From Burkholderiales bacterium (GTDB lineage Bacteria; Pseudomonadota; Gammaproteobacteria; Burkholderiales; Burkholderiaceae_C): 64,000 nucleotides of DNA. The notes beneath the pieces were generated by a model that saw only the letters and a program-made list of their open reading frames with translations, did no database searches and was not told the origin of the DNA. The DNA lies in contig JAFLDE010000017.1 of NCBI GenBank assembly GCA_017302655.1, positions 1 through 64,000 on the forward strand, in the 5' to 3' direction. Shown in pieces: positions 1 to 8,100 of the stretch; position 1 is the first letter of the stretch, and each line of letters begins with the position of its first letter. Made by a program: the position numbers and the translations under genes.

Positions 1-144
1 CTCGGCCGCGCCGCGCGGGCCGACCATCGTCACCGTCAGGCGGCCCCAGCCGCCTTGGGTGGGGGCGTCGGACGGCGCCGTGCCGACCAGCACCGCCAGC
101 CATAAGTGCAACAGGGCCGCCAGCACCAGGCTGCGCCGAAGCAT
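1..144 (-). CDS. Unknown membrane-anchored or secreted protein, N-terminal part
   Basis: Only the first 48 codons are present, reading leftward off the window edge in an uninterrupted frame from an ATG at 144. The N-terminus has two arginines followed by a hydrophobic stretch (about residues 6-20, LVLAALLHLWLAVLV), then a Gly/Pro-rich segment. It would be a signal peptide or an N-terminal anchor. It is the last visible gene on the strand carrying DUF4199 and the LuxR-type regulator, 196 bases beyond DUF4199, so co-transcription is possible but not shown. I do not recognise the family; a TonB-like periplasmic protein is one option. Confidence 0.5.
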   Translation of the reverse strand, partial: MLRRSLVLAALLHLWLAVLVGTAPSDAPTQGGWGRLTVTMVGPRGAAE

Positions 145-340
145 GCGCGCTTCCGCGCGATTGCGGAGCAGGGTGGAAGGGGCGTACGGTGCGTACGGAG
201 CGGGCAGTGCGTGCAAGGCCGGGGCGCGGTGTCGGACGCCCGGATTGTGTGCGGCGGCCTTGCGCGACCGCCGGCCCGAACGGTTCGAAAGCGCGACCTT
301 GGCCCGGCAGTTCGGCCGCCCGGAGACAGCTCGACGACGC

Positions 341-877
341 TCAGCGCGCCGCCAGGAAGCGCGGGTTGCGCAGCAAGGCTGCCGCGATGAGCGAGACCAG
401 CAGGCCCACCGGCAGCACCTCCGAGGCGGTGATGCCCATGCGTGCCAGCGGTTGCGCGTACAAGGCCTGAAAGTGGGCCAGATCGGTCGCCATCTGATCG
501 AGCACTTCGCGACCCGCGCCTTCTGCCTGCGCCTTGGCCAGCGCGGCCTTGCTGTATTCGGCCGCGAAGTCCGTGCCGCTGACGGCCAGCGCGGCTTCCC
601 AGGCTAGCACATAGCAAACCGTGGCCACCAGGCTGATGCCCAGGCCGATGAGAAAGGCCGGGAGGAAGCGGATGACGCCACCGAGTTGCTCGTCGCGGTG
701 CCGCTTCACGGCCACGAAGATCGCGCTGAAGGCCAGCAGCATGGTCAGCGTGCCCAGCACCATGCCCCAGGGCATGGGCGGCTGCTCCTTCAGCAACAGG
801 AAGATGGCGAACAGCGGCAGTCCGCAGACGAGGCCGGCGATCAGGCCGTAGCAGGCGATGAGGCGAGGGAGGGTCAT
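341..877 (-). CDS. DUF4199-family integral membrane protein
   Basis: The 178-residue protein has about four hydrophobic segments (roughly residues 7-27, 38-56, 70-93 and 155-170), with a soluble segment between the last two that is rich in Ala, Glu and Lys. This layout and the final LLRNPRFLAAR tail match the DUF4199 family, small inner-membrane proteins of unknown function. It lies 103 bases downstream of a membrane-anchored LuxR-type regulator on the same strand, a pairing that suggests a shared function, possibly sensing. The ATG at 877 follows an AGGA about 9 bases upstream. No enzymatic motif is visible. Confidence 0.75.
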   Translation of the reverse strand: MTLPRLIACYGLIAGLVCGLPLFAIFLLLKEQPPMPWGMVLGTLTMLLAFSAIFVAVKRHRDEQLGGVIRFLPAFLIGLGISLVATVCYVLAWEAALAVSGTDFAAEYSKAALAKAQAEGAGREVLDQMATDLAHFQALYAQPLARMGITASEVLPVGLLVSLIAAALLRNPRFLAAR

Positions 878-980
878 AGGAGATCCTGGGGGTTTGGGTG
901 CCCCGCATTGCGCCGGTTTGCCGGCAGAAAGTCGTCACCCGAAGGGGTGATTCCAGTGGAATCACCCGGAAGCAGGCCGA
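878..980 (-). promoter_or_regulatory. Leader with alternative hairpins before the DUF4199 gene
   Basis: Read leftward from the luxR-type stop, the RNA contains arm A GGGTGATTCCA, arm B TGGAATCACCC (957-967 and 945-955 on the plus strand, one base between them), a CTTC loop, then arm C GGGTGA. Arm B can pair perfectly with A (10 bp usable) or with C (6 bp, CTTC loop), but not with both. A third hairpin, GCCGG with CCGGC, follows nearer the start codon. There is no U-run, so this is not a simple terminator. It could be a palindromic operator, an attenuator-like switch or an mRNA-processing element. The pairing is visible; the role is not. Confidence 0.4.
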
Positions 981-1448
981 TCAAGGCAACAAGCCCAGCT
1001 CGCGAGCGCGGCGCAGGGCGTCGGTGCGGCGGCTGGCTTCCAGCTTGGCCAGCACCCGGGCCACATGGGTCTTGATGGTGTTGGGCGAGACATCGAGCTG
1101 CCGCGCCATCTCCTTGTTGGACAACCCGCCGGCGATCAGCCCCAGCACCTCCATCTCGCGATCGCTCAGGCCCAGCGAAGCCTGGGCCCGCGGGTTCCCA
1201 GCGAAGGGTTCGGGCTCGGGTGGCCGCCCGCGTCGTACCAGCTGGGCGCCGAGCCAAACGCCCAGCAGCAGGAAGCCGGCGGCGATCAGTGCCACCCAGA
1301 GCCCGCCGCCGTGCAGCCGGGCCAGGCGACGGAAGTCCAGCCATTCCAGCAGGCCGATGCCGACGGCCAGCAGCAGGCCGTACACCAGCATGCTGCGCCA
1401 AGGCGCGGGGGGCTTGGCAGGGATGGGCACGGGCAGTCGGTCGTTCAC
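981..1448 (-). CDS. Membrane-anchored LuxR/GerE-type transcriptional regulator
   Basis: The 155-residue protein has two hydrophobic segments at about residues 20-35 and 50-68, a short Pro/Glu linker, and a GerE helix-turn-helix from about residue 90 (LSDREMEVLGLIAGGLSNKE, then the recognition-helix region SPNTIKTHVARVLAKL). It has no receiver or autoinducer domain, so it is a one-component regulator whose DNA-binding domain is held at the inner membrane. The chosen start is GTG at 1448; an ATG at 1391 would remove the charged N-terminus but keep both membrane segments. It lies 39 bases after the acyl-reductase-like gene and upstream of DUF4199 on the same strand. Its targets cannot be read from the sequence. 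Confidence 0.75.
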   Translation of the reverse strand: MNDRLPVPIPAKPPAPWRSMLVYGLLLAVGIGLLEWLDFRRLARLHGGGLWVALIAAGFLLLGVWLGAQLVRRGRPPEPEPFAGNPRAQASLGLSDREMEVLGLIAGGLSNKEMARQLDVSPNTIKTHVARVLAKLEASRRTDALRRARELGLLP

Positions 1449-1487
1449 CCAGCGGGGCGCGCGGGCCCCGGCTGGATGGACGCGGGC

Positions 1488-3722
1488 TTACTGGGCGGCG
1501 ACCTTCTTGGCGGGAGCGGCCTTTTTCGCCGGCGCGGCCTTTTTCGCCGGCGCCGCCTTCTTCGCGGGAGCGGTCTTCTTGGCCGGGGCCGCCTTGCTCG
1601 CGGCGCCTGCCTTCTTGGCAGGTGCCTTCTTCATGGGCTTGGCCTCGGTGGCCGGCGCTTCAGCGCGCGGGCCGCCGATGCGGTCGCCGACCTTCCAGGT
1701 CTTGCGCGCCTCCAGCGCCAGCTTCTTCACCTTGGCGATGTCTTCGTCGGTGAAGACCCCGTTCACGCCAGATATGGCGGCGAGCTTCATGCCGTGCTTG
1801 AGGCCCAGGCGGTAGATCTCCTTGACCTTGGGCCACTCGGTGTCGCGGCCGATGGTGAAGACCTCGAAGCGGCCTTCGAGCGCCAACACGATGGTCTCGG
1901 CCAGGCAGGCGTAGATGACGTTGGGCGGCAGGCCGATGCTCTTCATGCCGCGCACCTTCGTGGGCAGCTCGATTTCACCCGACTCGATGACCAGCACGTC
2001 AGGGCGCTTGGCCACTTCCTCGGGCGGCAGGTCGAGCGGGCGTGCCACGTCGGTGATGACGCAGCCGGGCTTGACCTTGGTGATGTCGAGGATCTTCTTG
2101 CCCGCACCGCTGGTGGAGGTGACGATCATGTCCATCTCGCCGAGCAGGCTGTCGTAGTCGGTGGAGCAGACGATGTCGGCATCGGGGGCGTCCTTCAGCA
2201 TGGACTTCTTCAGCTCATTGAGCTTGCCCATGTCTCGACCGGCGATGACCACCTGATCGAAGGCCATGGCGAGCAGGCGGGCCGACACCGAGCCGATCGA
2301 GCCCGAGGCGCCGATGACCATGGTCTTGGCCTTGACCTTCTTGGTCTTCGGGTCGATGCCGACCATGCCCATGCGCTTCATGGCGTCGGCCGCAGCCCAA
2401 AGCGCGCCCGAGGCCGAGTAGCTGTTGCCCGTGGTGATGGGGATGTTGGCGCGGCGCGCCACGGTGATGCCGGCGTCGCCCACCACCTTGGTGAAGGCGC
2501 CCAAGCCCATGATCTGGGCACCGAGCTTGCGCGCCATCTCCGAGGCCATGAGCAGGCGGCGGTAGGTGAACTCGGGACTGCGCGCCAGCATTTCCTTGGG
2601 CGTGCCGCCCACGCTGATCAGCCAGCCCTCGGCCTCGGCCCCGGTGGGCGAGACGATGTTCTCCATCTTGCAATAGACCATGGGCGGCATGTGCGCGGCC
2701 AGGGTCTCGATCTGGTTCATGATGACCTTGGGCGTGCCCTTGGGGATGGGGAAGCCCTTGCGGATGAATTCCTGTGACAGCGGGTGGATGACGAAGGCAA
2801 AGCGGCGGATGTCGCGGAACTTGCCGGTCGGGTGCAGCAGGCGCGGCTTGGCCTGCAGCTCGTCGAGGATCTCGTTGAAGTCGTCGTCGCTGACCTCTTC
2901 CTCAGGCATGCCGAGCTTGGCCAGGATCATGGCCTCCAGCGTGTGCACGCCGACCACCTTGGGGAAGAGCTTGGGCGAGACGTCGATGACCAGATTGACC
3001 TTGCAGCGCTTGAAGAAGGCCATGCGCTCGTCGTCGACCGCCGAGGTGATGACGGTCTTGCCGTTCAGGTTGCCGACGGTGCCCACCGCCTTCAGCTCCG
3101 GGTAGGTGCCCACCACGGTGTGCGCCTTGGCCACTTCGGACATCACCTTGGTGCGCTTCAGGCCGGAGAGGCTTTTCTCGAGGATCTCGCGCGGCTTGCG
3201 CGGCAGCAGCAGCTTGCTGCCTTTGGCGAACATTTCCAGCTGGTCCAGCGAGGTCAGCATGGCTGGTGCACCGGTCTGGAACAGCGCGTCGGCGAAGTTC
3301 AGGTTCTTTGTGTAGTCGGACATGGCCACGGCCATGTCGTAGTTCCGCATGCCCGACAGGAACAGCACGATGTGATTGTTGAAGTACTCCTTGAGCTCGT
3401 GCTGCGCGTGGCGCACCGCACGCACCTGGAGCAGGCGGCGCAGGCGCGCGCCGCTGGTGGCCGGCACCCGCGTCACCACATTCAGGAGGCGCTTGGTCTC
3501 CTTGTTGATGACCGAGTTCAGGCCGACCTGGTAGTGGTCGCCGATGTCGCCCAGCGCGACGGCATCGCACTCGCCCTGGTTGCGCCGCATCAGCTCCCAG
3601 GCCTGGGTCATGTCGTCGTCGGCGCCGTGGCGCACGAGTTCGAAGTCCTGGCCGAGGAAGCTGGTGCGGAAGCTGTTGTCGAACTTGGAGGAGCCCAGCG
3701 AAACGGTGACGACCTTCTTCAT
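1488..3722 (-). CDS. Acyl-ACP reductase-like oxidoreductase with extra N-terminal region and Lys/Ala-rich tail
   Basis: The 744-residue protein has three parts. Residues 1-300 form a region I do not recognise. Residues about 305-655 resemble cyanobacterial acyl-ACP reductase (AAR): LGAFTK (407-412), ITTGNSYSA (429-437), a Rossmann motif VIGASGSIGS (469-478), and YACLAETIVLALEG (604-617), where C606 aligns with the AAR catalytic cysteine. Residues 690-744 are a PAKKA repeat tail. AARs reduce acyl-ACP or acyl-CoA to fatty aldehyde with NADPH; here that is an inference from motifs. The gene starts 11 bases after the iron alcohol dehydrogenase stop, so the two form one operon that could convert acyl thioester to aldehyde to alcohol. 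The protein is roughly twice the usual AAR length. Another member of the shikimate/glutamyl-tRNA-reductase-like Rossmann superfamily is the alternative. Confidence 0.7.
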   Translation of the reverse strand: MKKVVTVSLGSSKFDNSFRTSFLGQDFELVRHGADDDMTQAWELMRRNQGECDAVALGDIGDHYQVGLNSVINKETKRLLNVVTRVPATSGARLRRLLQVRAVRHAQHELKEYFNNHIVLFLSGMRNYDMAVAMSDYTKNLNFADALFQTGAPAMLTSLDQLEMFAKGSKLLLPRKPREILEKSLSGLKRTKVMSEVAKAHTVVGTYPELKAVGTVGNLNGKTVITSAVDDERMAFFKRCKVNLVIDVSPKLFPKVVGVHTLEAMILAKLGMPEEEVSDDDFNEILDELQAKPRLLHPTGKFRDIRRFAFVIHPLSQEFIRKGFPIPKGTPKVIMNQIETLAAHMPPMVYCKMENIVSPTGAEAEGWLISVGGTPKEMLARSPEFTYRRLLMASEMARKLGAQIMGLGAFTKVVGDAGITVARRANIPITTGNSYSASGALWAAADAMKRMGMVGIDPKTKKVKAKTMVIGASGSIGSVSARLLAMAFDQVVIAGRDMGKLNELKKSMLKDAPDADIVCSTDYDSLLGEMDMIVTSTSGAGKKILDITKVKPGCVITDVARPLDLPPEEVAKRPDVLVIESGEIELPTKVRGMKSIGLPPNVIYACLAETIVLALEGRFEVFTIGRDTEWPKVKEIYRLGLKHGMKLAAISGVNGVFTDEDIAKVKKLALEARKTWKVGDRIGGPRAEAPATEAKPMKKAPAKKAGAASKAAPAKKTAPAKKAAPAKKAAPAKKAAPAKKVAAQ
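1503..1628 (-). repeat. Heptad PAKKAA-coding repeat (Lys/Ala/Pro tail)
   Basis: This 3' part of the acyl-reductase-like gene encodes about six consecutive A-P-A-K-K-(A/T)-A units, close to a 21-base period at the DNA level. Similar AKP-rich tails occur in histone H1-like proteins and in PhaF-type phasins, where they bind DNA. Copy number may vary between strains because the units are nearly identical. Confidence 0.8.
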
Positions 3723-3733
3723 GATCTTGAACC

Positions 3734-5047
3734 TCAGGCTTTCTTGGTGGACTTGCGGGGAGCGGACTTCTTGGGCGCAGCGGCCTTCTTGTCAGATGCT
3801 GCAGCCTTCTCAGCCTTGTCGGCCTTCTGCGGCAGGAGTTTGCGGATCAAGGCCTCGCACTGCTTGACCGTCATGTAGCGCGGCACCGGGTAGGTCTCGG
3901 CCTCGGCACAGGCGGCACGGGCCAGTGCAGGAATGTCCTTCTCCTGCAGCTTCTCCAACGTGGTGGGAATGCCCAGGTCGCGGTTCAGTTGCTCGACTCC
4001 AGCCATGAACTTCTCGGCCAACTCATCGTCGCGCTCGCTCTCGTCGCCCAGGCCGGCACGCACCGCGAGTGCGGCCAGGCGTGGCACGATGTCCGGGGCC
4101 GAATAGCGCAGCACATGCGGCAGGACCATCGCGTTGGCCAGACCATGCGGGGTGTGATAGCGGCCGCCGAACTGGTGCGCGATGGCGTGCACATAGCCCA
4201 CGTTGGCGCGGGTGAAGGCCATGCCGGCGTAGGTGGAGGCGAGCGCCATCTTCTCGCGCGCCACCAGGTTGCCGCCGTTGGAATAAGCCTCGCGCAGGTT
4301 GGCGAAGATCATCTGCACCGCTGCCAGGGAGAGGCCTTCGGTGTACTCGCTCGCCCACTGGCCGATGAAGCTCTCGACGGCATGCGTCAGCGCGTCGATG
4401 CCGGTGGCGGCGGTGACCGGGGGCGGCAGGCCGGCCATCAGGCTCGGGTCCAGCGCGGCCATGCGCGGCACCAGGCGCGGGTCGATGATGACGATCTTGT
4501 CCTGCTTCTGCGGGTCGGAGATGACCGCCGCCACCGTGACCTCGGAGCCGGTGCCGGCGGTGGTGGGCACGGCATACAGGGTGACCGGGCTGGCACGGCC
4601 CTTCAGGTAGCCGGCCAGCTTGCGCAGCGGCCGCGGGTTGGCGATGGCGCAGCAGACGGCCTTGGCGGCGTCGATGCTGCTGCCGCCACCGACGGCGAGG
4701 ATGGCATCGCAGTCCTCGTCGCGGTAGAAGGCCATGCAGCGCTCGATCAGCGGGATCGGCGCGTCAGGGGTGATCTCGTCGAACACCGCGTAGGGCGTGC
4801 CGCTGGCGTCCAACGCGGCGGTGATGCCCTTGAGGATGCCGAGCTTGGCGAGGATGGCATCGGTGACGATGAGCAACTTGCCGTGACCGAAACCGGCGAT
4901 CGCCTCGGCCAGCCGCACCGAGGAGCCAGGGCCCACCAGCAGCGTGGGCTGCGGAATGGGGATGTAGCGCGTCACCTTGCCGGCGCCCTTCATCAAGGCG
5001 CCAAGGCCGGCCGCTCGGGCCGCTTCGGGGATCAGGTCGAGGATCAC
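3734..5047 (-). CDS. Iron-containing alcohol dehydrogenase with Lys-rich C-terminal tail
   Basis: Starting from GTG at 5047 (GGAGA 8 bases upstream) the protein has 437 residues. It shows the group III alcohol dehydrogenase signature: the NAD(P)-binding GGGSSIDAAK (120-129), TTAGTGSE (162-169), and metal ligands D218, H222, H287 and H301 with family spacing. The last 30 residues form a lysine/alanine/proline tail (PKKSAPRKSTKKA) not usual in the family. It probably interconverts an aldehyde and a primary alcohol. It is first in an operon with the acyl-ACP-reductase-like gene, so a long-chain fatty aldehyde is a reasonable guess; butanol-, lactaldehyde- or 1,3-propanediol-type substrates are alternatives. 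The frame stays open further upstream, but that part overlaps the divergent glutamate dehydrogenase gene and is rejected. Confidence 0.85.
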   Translation of the reverse strand: MILDLIPEAARAAGLGALMKGAGKVTRYIPIPQPTLLVGPGSSVRLAEAIAGFGHGKLLIVTDAILAKLGILKGITAALDASGTPYAVFDEITPDAPIPLIERCMAFYRDEDCDAILAVGGGSSIDAAKAVCCAIANPRPLRKLAGYLKGRASPVTLYAVPTTAGTGSEVTVAAVISDPQKQDKIVIIDPRLVPRMAALDPSLMAGLPPPVTAATGIDALTHAVESFIGQWASEYTEGLSLAAVQMIFANLREAYSNGGNLVAREKMALASTYAGMAFTRANVGYVHAIAHQFGGRYHTPHGLANAMVLPHVLRYSAPDIVPRLAALAVRAGLGDESERDDELAEKFMAGVEQLNRDLGIPTTLEKLQEKDIPALARAACAEAETYPVPRYMTVKQCEALIRKLLPQKADKAEKAAASDKKAAAPKKSAPRKSTKKA

Positions 5048-5100
5048 GGGGAATCTCCAGAGGGTTGCTGCATTCTGGATCGGTCGCGGGCGGGAGCAGC

Positions 5101-5147
5101 GCCTAGTCCTCATCGGGGGAAGTCCTAGGCACCGGCGGGGCCTAGGA
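5101..5147. promoter_or_regulatory. Three CCTAG motifs in the divergent promoter region
   Basis: The 132-base gap between the alcohol dehydrogenase and glutamate dehydrogenase starts holds CCTAG at 5102-5106, 5124-5128 and 5141-5145. The second and third extend to TCCTAGGC and GCCTAGGA, overlapping palindromic CCTAGG cores. Regular repeats of a palindrome in a divergent promoter suggest an operator for a dimeric regulator. Which regulator binds, and which gene it controls, cannot be said. Confidence 0.35.
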
Positions 5148-5179
5148 TGCCGGCCTGTTCCGATGCGAAGGAGACCAGC

Positions 5180-8100
5180 ATGGACGCAAGCAACGACGGG
5201 TTGCGCCAGGAGCGTTTGACCCAGGTGATGTCGGTGGCCACCAGCCGCCTGAGCAGCGAGCGCCAGAGTGGATTTGCCCCGTTTGCCGAAGCCTGCCTCG
5301 CGCAGCTTGACGCCGACGACCTGCAGGAAGCGCGTGCAGAAGATCTGGCCGGCGCCTTGCTCTCGCACTGGCAGTTCGGTCAGCAGCGGCAGCCCGGGCA
5401 GCCCAAGGTTCGACTGATCAACCCGAACGTGGCCGAAGACGGCTGGGCTTCGCGCCATTCGGTGATCGAGATCGTCAACGACGACATGCCCTTCCTGGTC
5501 GATTCAACGACGGTCGAGATCAATCGCCAGGGCTACACCCTGCACGCCATCGTGCACCCGATCTTCGCGGTGGAGCGTGACGCCTCCGGCCAGCTGCAGA
5601 AGCTGGACGGCGGTGCGCGCGAGAGCTGGATGCAGATCCAGATCGACCGCGTCGTCGAGGTCGAGCGCCGTCAGGCTCTGCTGCAGGGCATCGAGGCCGT
5701 GCTGGCCGATGTGCGTGCGGCGGTGGATGACTGGAAATCCATGCTGGCGCGGCTGGCCGAGGCGATCGAGGAGCTGTCGACCCCCCCGGTAGGCCTGGAC
5801 GCGGCCACCGTGGCCGAGAGCCGCGCCTTCCTCGAATGGATGGCCGACGACCACTTCACCCTGCTCGGCTACCGTCGCCACGACCTGCTGGAGGAGGGCG
5901 GCGAGGACGTGCTCAAGCTGGTTCCGGGGTCGGGCCTGGGCGTGCTGCGCGAGACCGCCGACGAAGCCCGCTCCGCCAGCTTCTCGGTGCTGCCGCGCGA
6001 GGCCAAGGCCTTGGCACGCGCCACCCTGCCGGTGCTGGTGGTCACCAAGGCCAACAAGCGCAGCACCGTGCACCGGCCGGGCTACACCGACTACGTGGGC
6101 GTGAAGCGCTACGACGCCCAAGGCCGGGTGATCGGTGAGCACCGCTTCCTGGGCCTCTACACCTCCACCGCCTACATGGCGCGCGTCAGCGAGACGCCGC
6201 TGATCCGCGGCAAGGTGGCCGAGATCGCCGCGCAAGCCGGCTACCGCAGCGGCTCACACCGCGCCAAGGCCTTGGCGCACATCCTGGAGACCTACCCGCG
6301 CGACGAACTGCTGCAAAGCAGCGTGGCCGAGTTGCACGACACCGCGATGGGCATCCTCGCGCTCGGCGACCGCCAGCGCCTGCGCCTGTTCCTGCGCCGC
6401 GACCCCTTTGACCGCTTCATCTCCTGCCTGGTCTACGTGCCGCGTGAGAGCTTCGGCACCGAGCTGCGCATGCGCATCCACGACATCCTGATGCAGGCCT
6501 TTGATGGCGTAAGCAGCGAGTTCGACGTGTCCCTGGGCGAGGCGGCGCTGGCTCGCATCCACTTCTACATCCGCACCACGCCGGGCGCCGTGCCGCCCTT
6601 CGAGCGCAAGGACCTGGAGCAGAAGCTGGCGCAGGCCGCGCGACGCTGGAGCGACCAGCTGCGCGACGCCCTCACCGAGGCCGAGGGCGAGGCGCGTGGC
6701 CTGCAGCTCTTCAAGGCCTGGGAGGCCAGCATGCCGGCCGACTACCGCGCCCGCGTGCCGGCCCGTGCGGCCGTGGCGGATGTGGTGAAGATCGCCCAGC
6801 TCAGCTCCGAGCAACCGGTGGCCGTGGCCTTGTACAAGCCGCTGGGCGCTGAAGACGACCAGTGGGGCTTCAAGGTTTACCGCCAGGGCGGGGCGGTGGT
6901 GCTGTCGGACAGCCTGCCGATGCTCGAGCACATGGGCGTGCGCGTGATGGGCGAGCACAACCACCGGGTGGCTGGCGGTGCCGTCTCGGTGCATGACTTC
7001 GACCTGCGCGCCCAGGTGCCCGAGCACATCGACATCCAGACCATGGCGCCGCTCTTCGAGCAGGCCTTCGTGCAGGTCTTCAACGGGCGCGTCGAGAACG
7101 ACGACTTCAACAAGCTGGTGCTGCGCGCAGGCCTGCCCTTTGACGACATTGTCATCCTTCGCGCCTATGCGAAGTACTGCAAGCAAATGGTCTTCCCGCT
7201 GGGGCAGGCAACCATCGAAGCCGCCCTGGCGACGCACGCGCCCATCGCGCGCATGCTGGTGCAACTCTTCAAGCTGCGCTTCGATCCTGAGCACGCAGAT
7301 GCCGAGGCCGAGGCCACCCAGGTCCGGGCCATCGAGCAGGCGCTGGAAAAAGTCAGCGGCCTGTCCGAAGACCGCGTGCTGCGCCAGTTGCTGGCGCTCA
7401 TCCAGGCCACGTTGCGCACCAACTTCTGGCGCACCGGCAAGGGCCATTCGGGCGAAGCCGGTCCGCGCCGCGCCTTCGTGAGCTTCAAGTTCGACTGCAA
7501 GCGCGTGCCCGGTCTGCCCGAGCCGCGGCCGATGTTCGAGATCTTCGTCTACTCGCCCCGCTTCGAGGGCGTGCATCTGCGCGGCGGCAAGGTGGCGCGC
7601 GGCGGCCTGCGCTGGAGCGACCGCCAAGACGACTTCCGCACCGAGGTGCTGGGCCTGGTCAAGGCGCAGATGGTGAAGAACACCGTCATCGTGCCGGTTG
7701 GCTCCAAGGGCGGCTTCGTGCTGAAGAAGGCGCCGCCGAGTTCCGACCGCGAGGCCTTCATGAAGGAGGGCGTGGCCTGCTACCAGGACTATCTGCGCGG
7801 GCTGCTCGATCTAACCGACAACCGCGTTGGTGGCGGCATCGCCCCCCCGCCGCAGGTCAAGCGCCACGACGCCGATGACCCTTATCTTGTGGTCGCCGCC
7901 GACAAGGGCACGGCCACCTTCAGCGACTACGCCAACGCGGTCAGCGCCGAGTACGGCCATTGGCTGGGCGACGCCTTCGCCAGCGGCGGCAGCGTGGGCT
8001 ACGACCACAAGGCGATGGGCATCACTGCGCGCGGCGCCTGGGAGAGCGTGAAGCGCTTCTTCCGCGAGATGGGGCACGACACGCAGACGCGGCCTTTCAC

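Noticed and set aside
182..198. Repeated GCGTACGG before the partial first gene
   Set aside because: Only two short copies in a gap with no other promoter features; could be chance in GC-rich DNA.
5048..5458. Upstream extension of the alcohol dehydrogenase frame to 574 residues
   Set aside because: It runs into the divergent glutamate dehydrogenase gene, and the GTG at 5047 has a ribosome binding site and matches family length.
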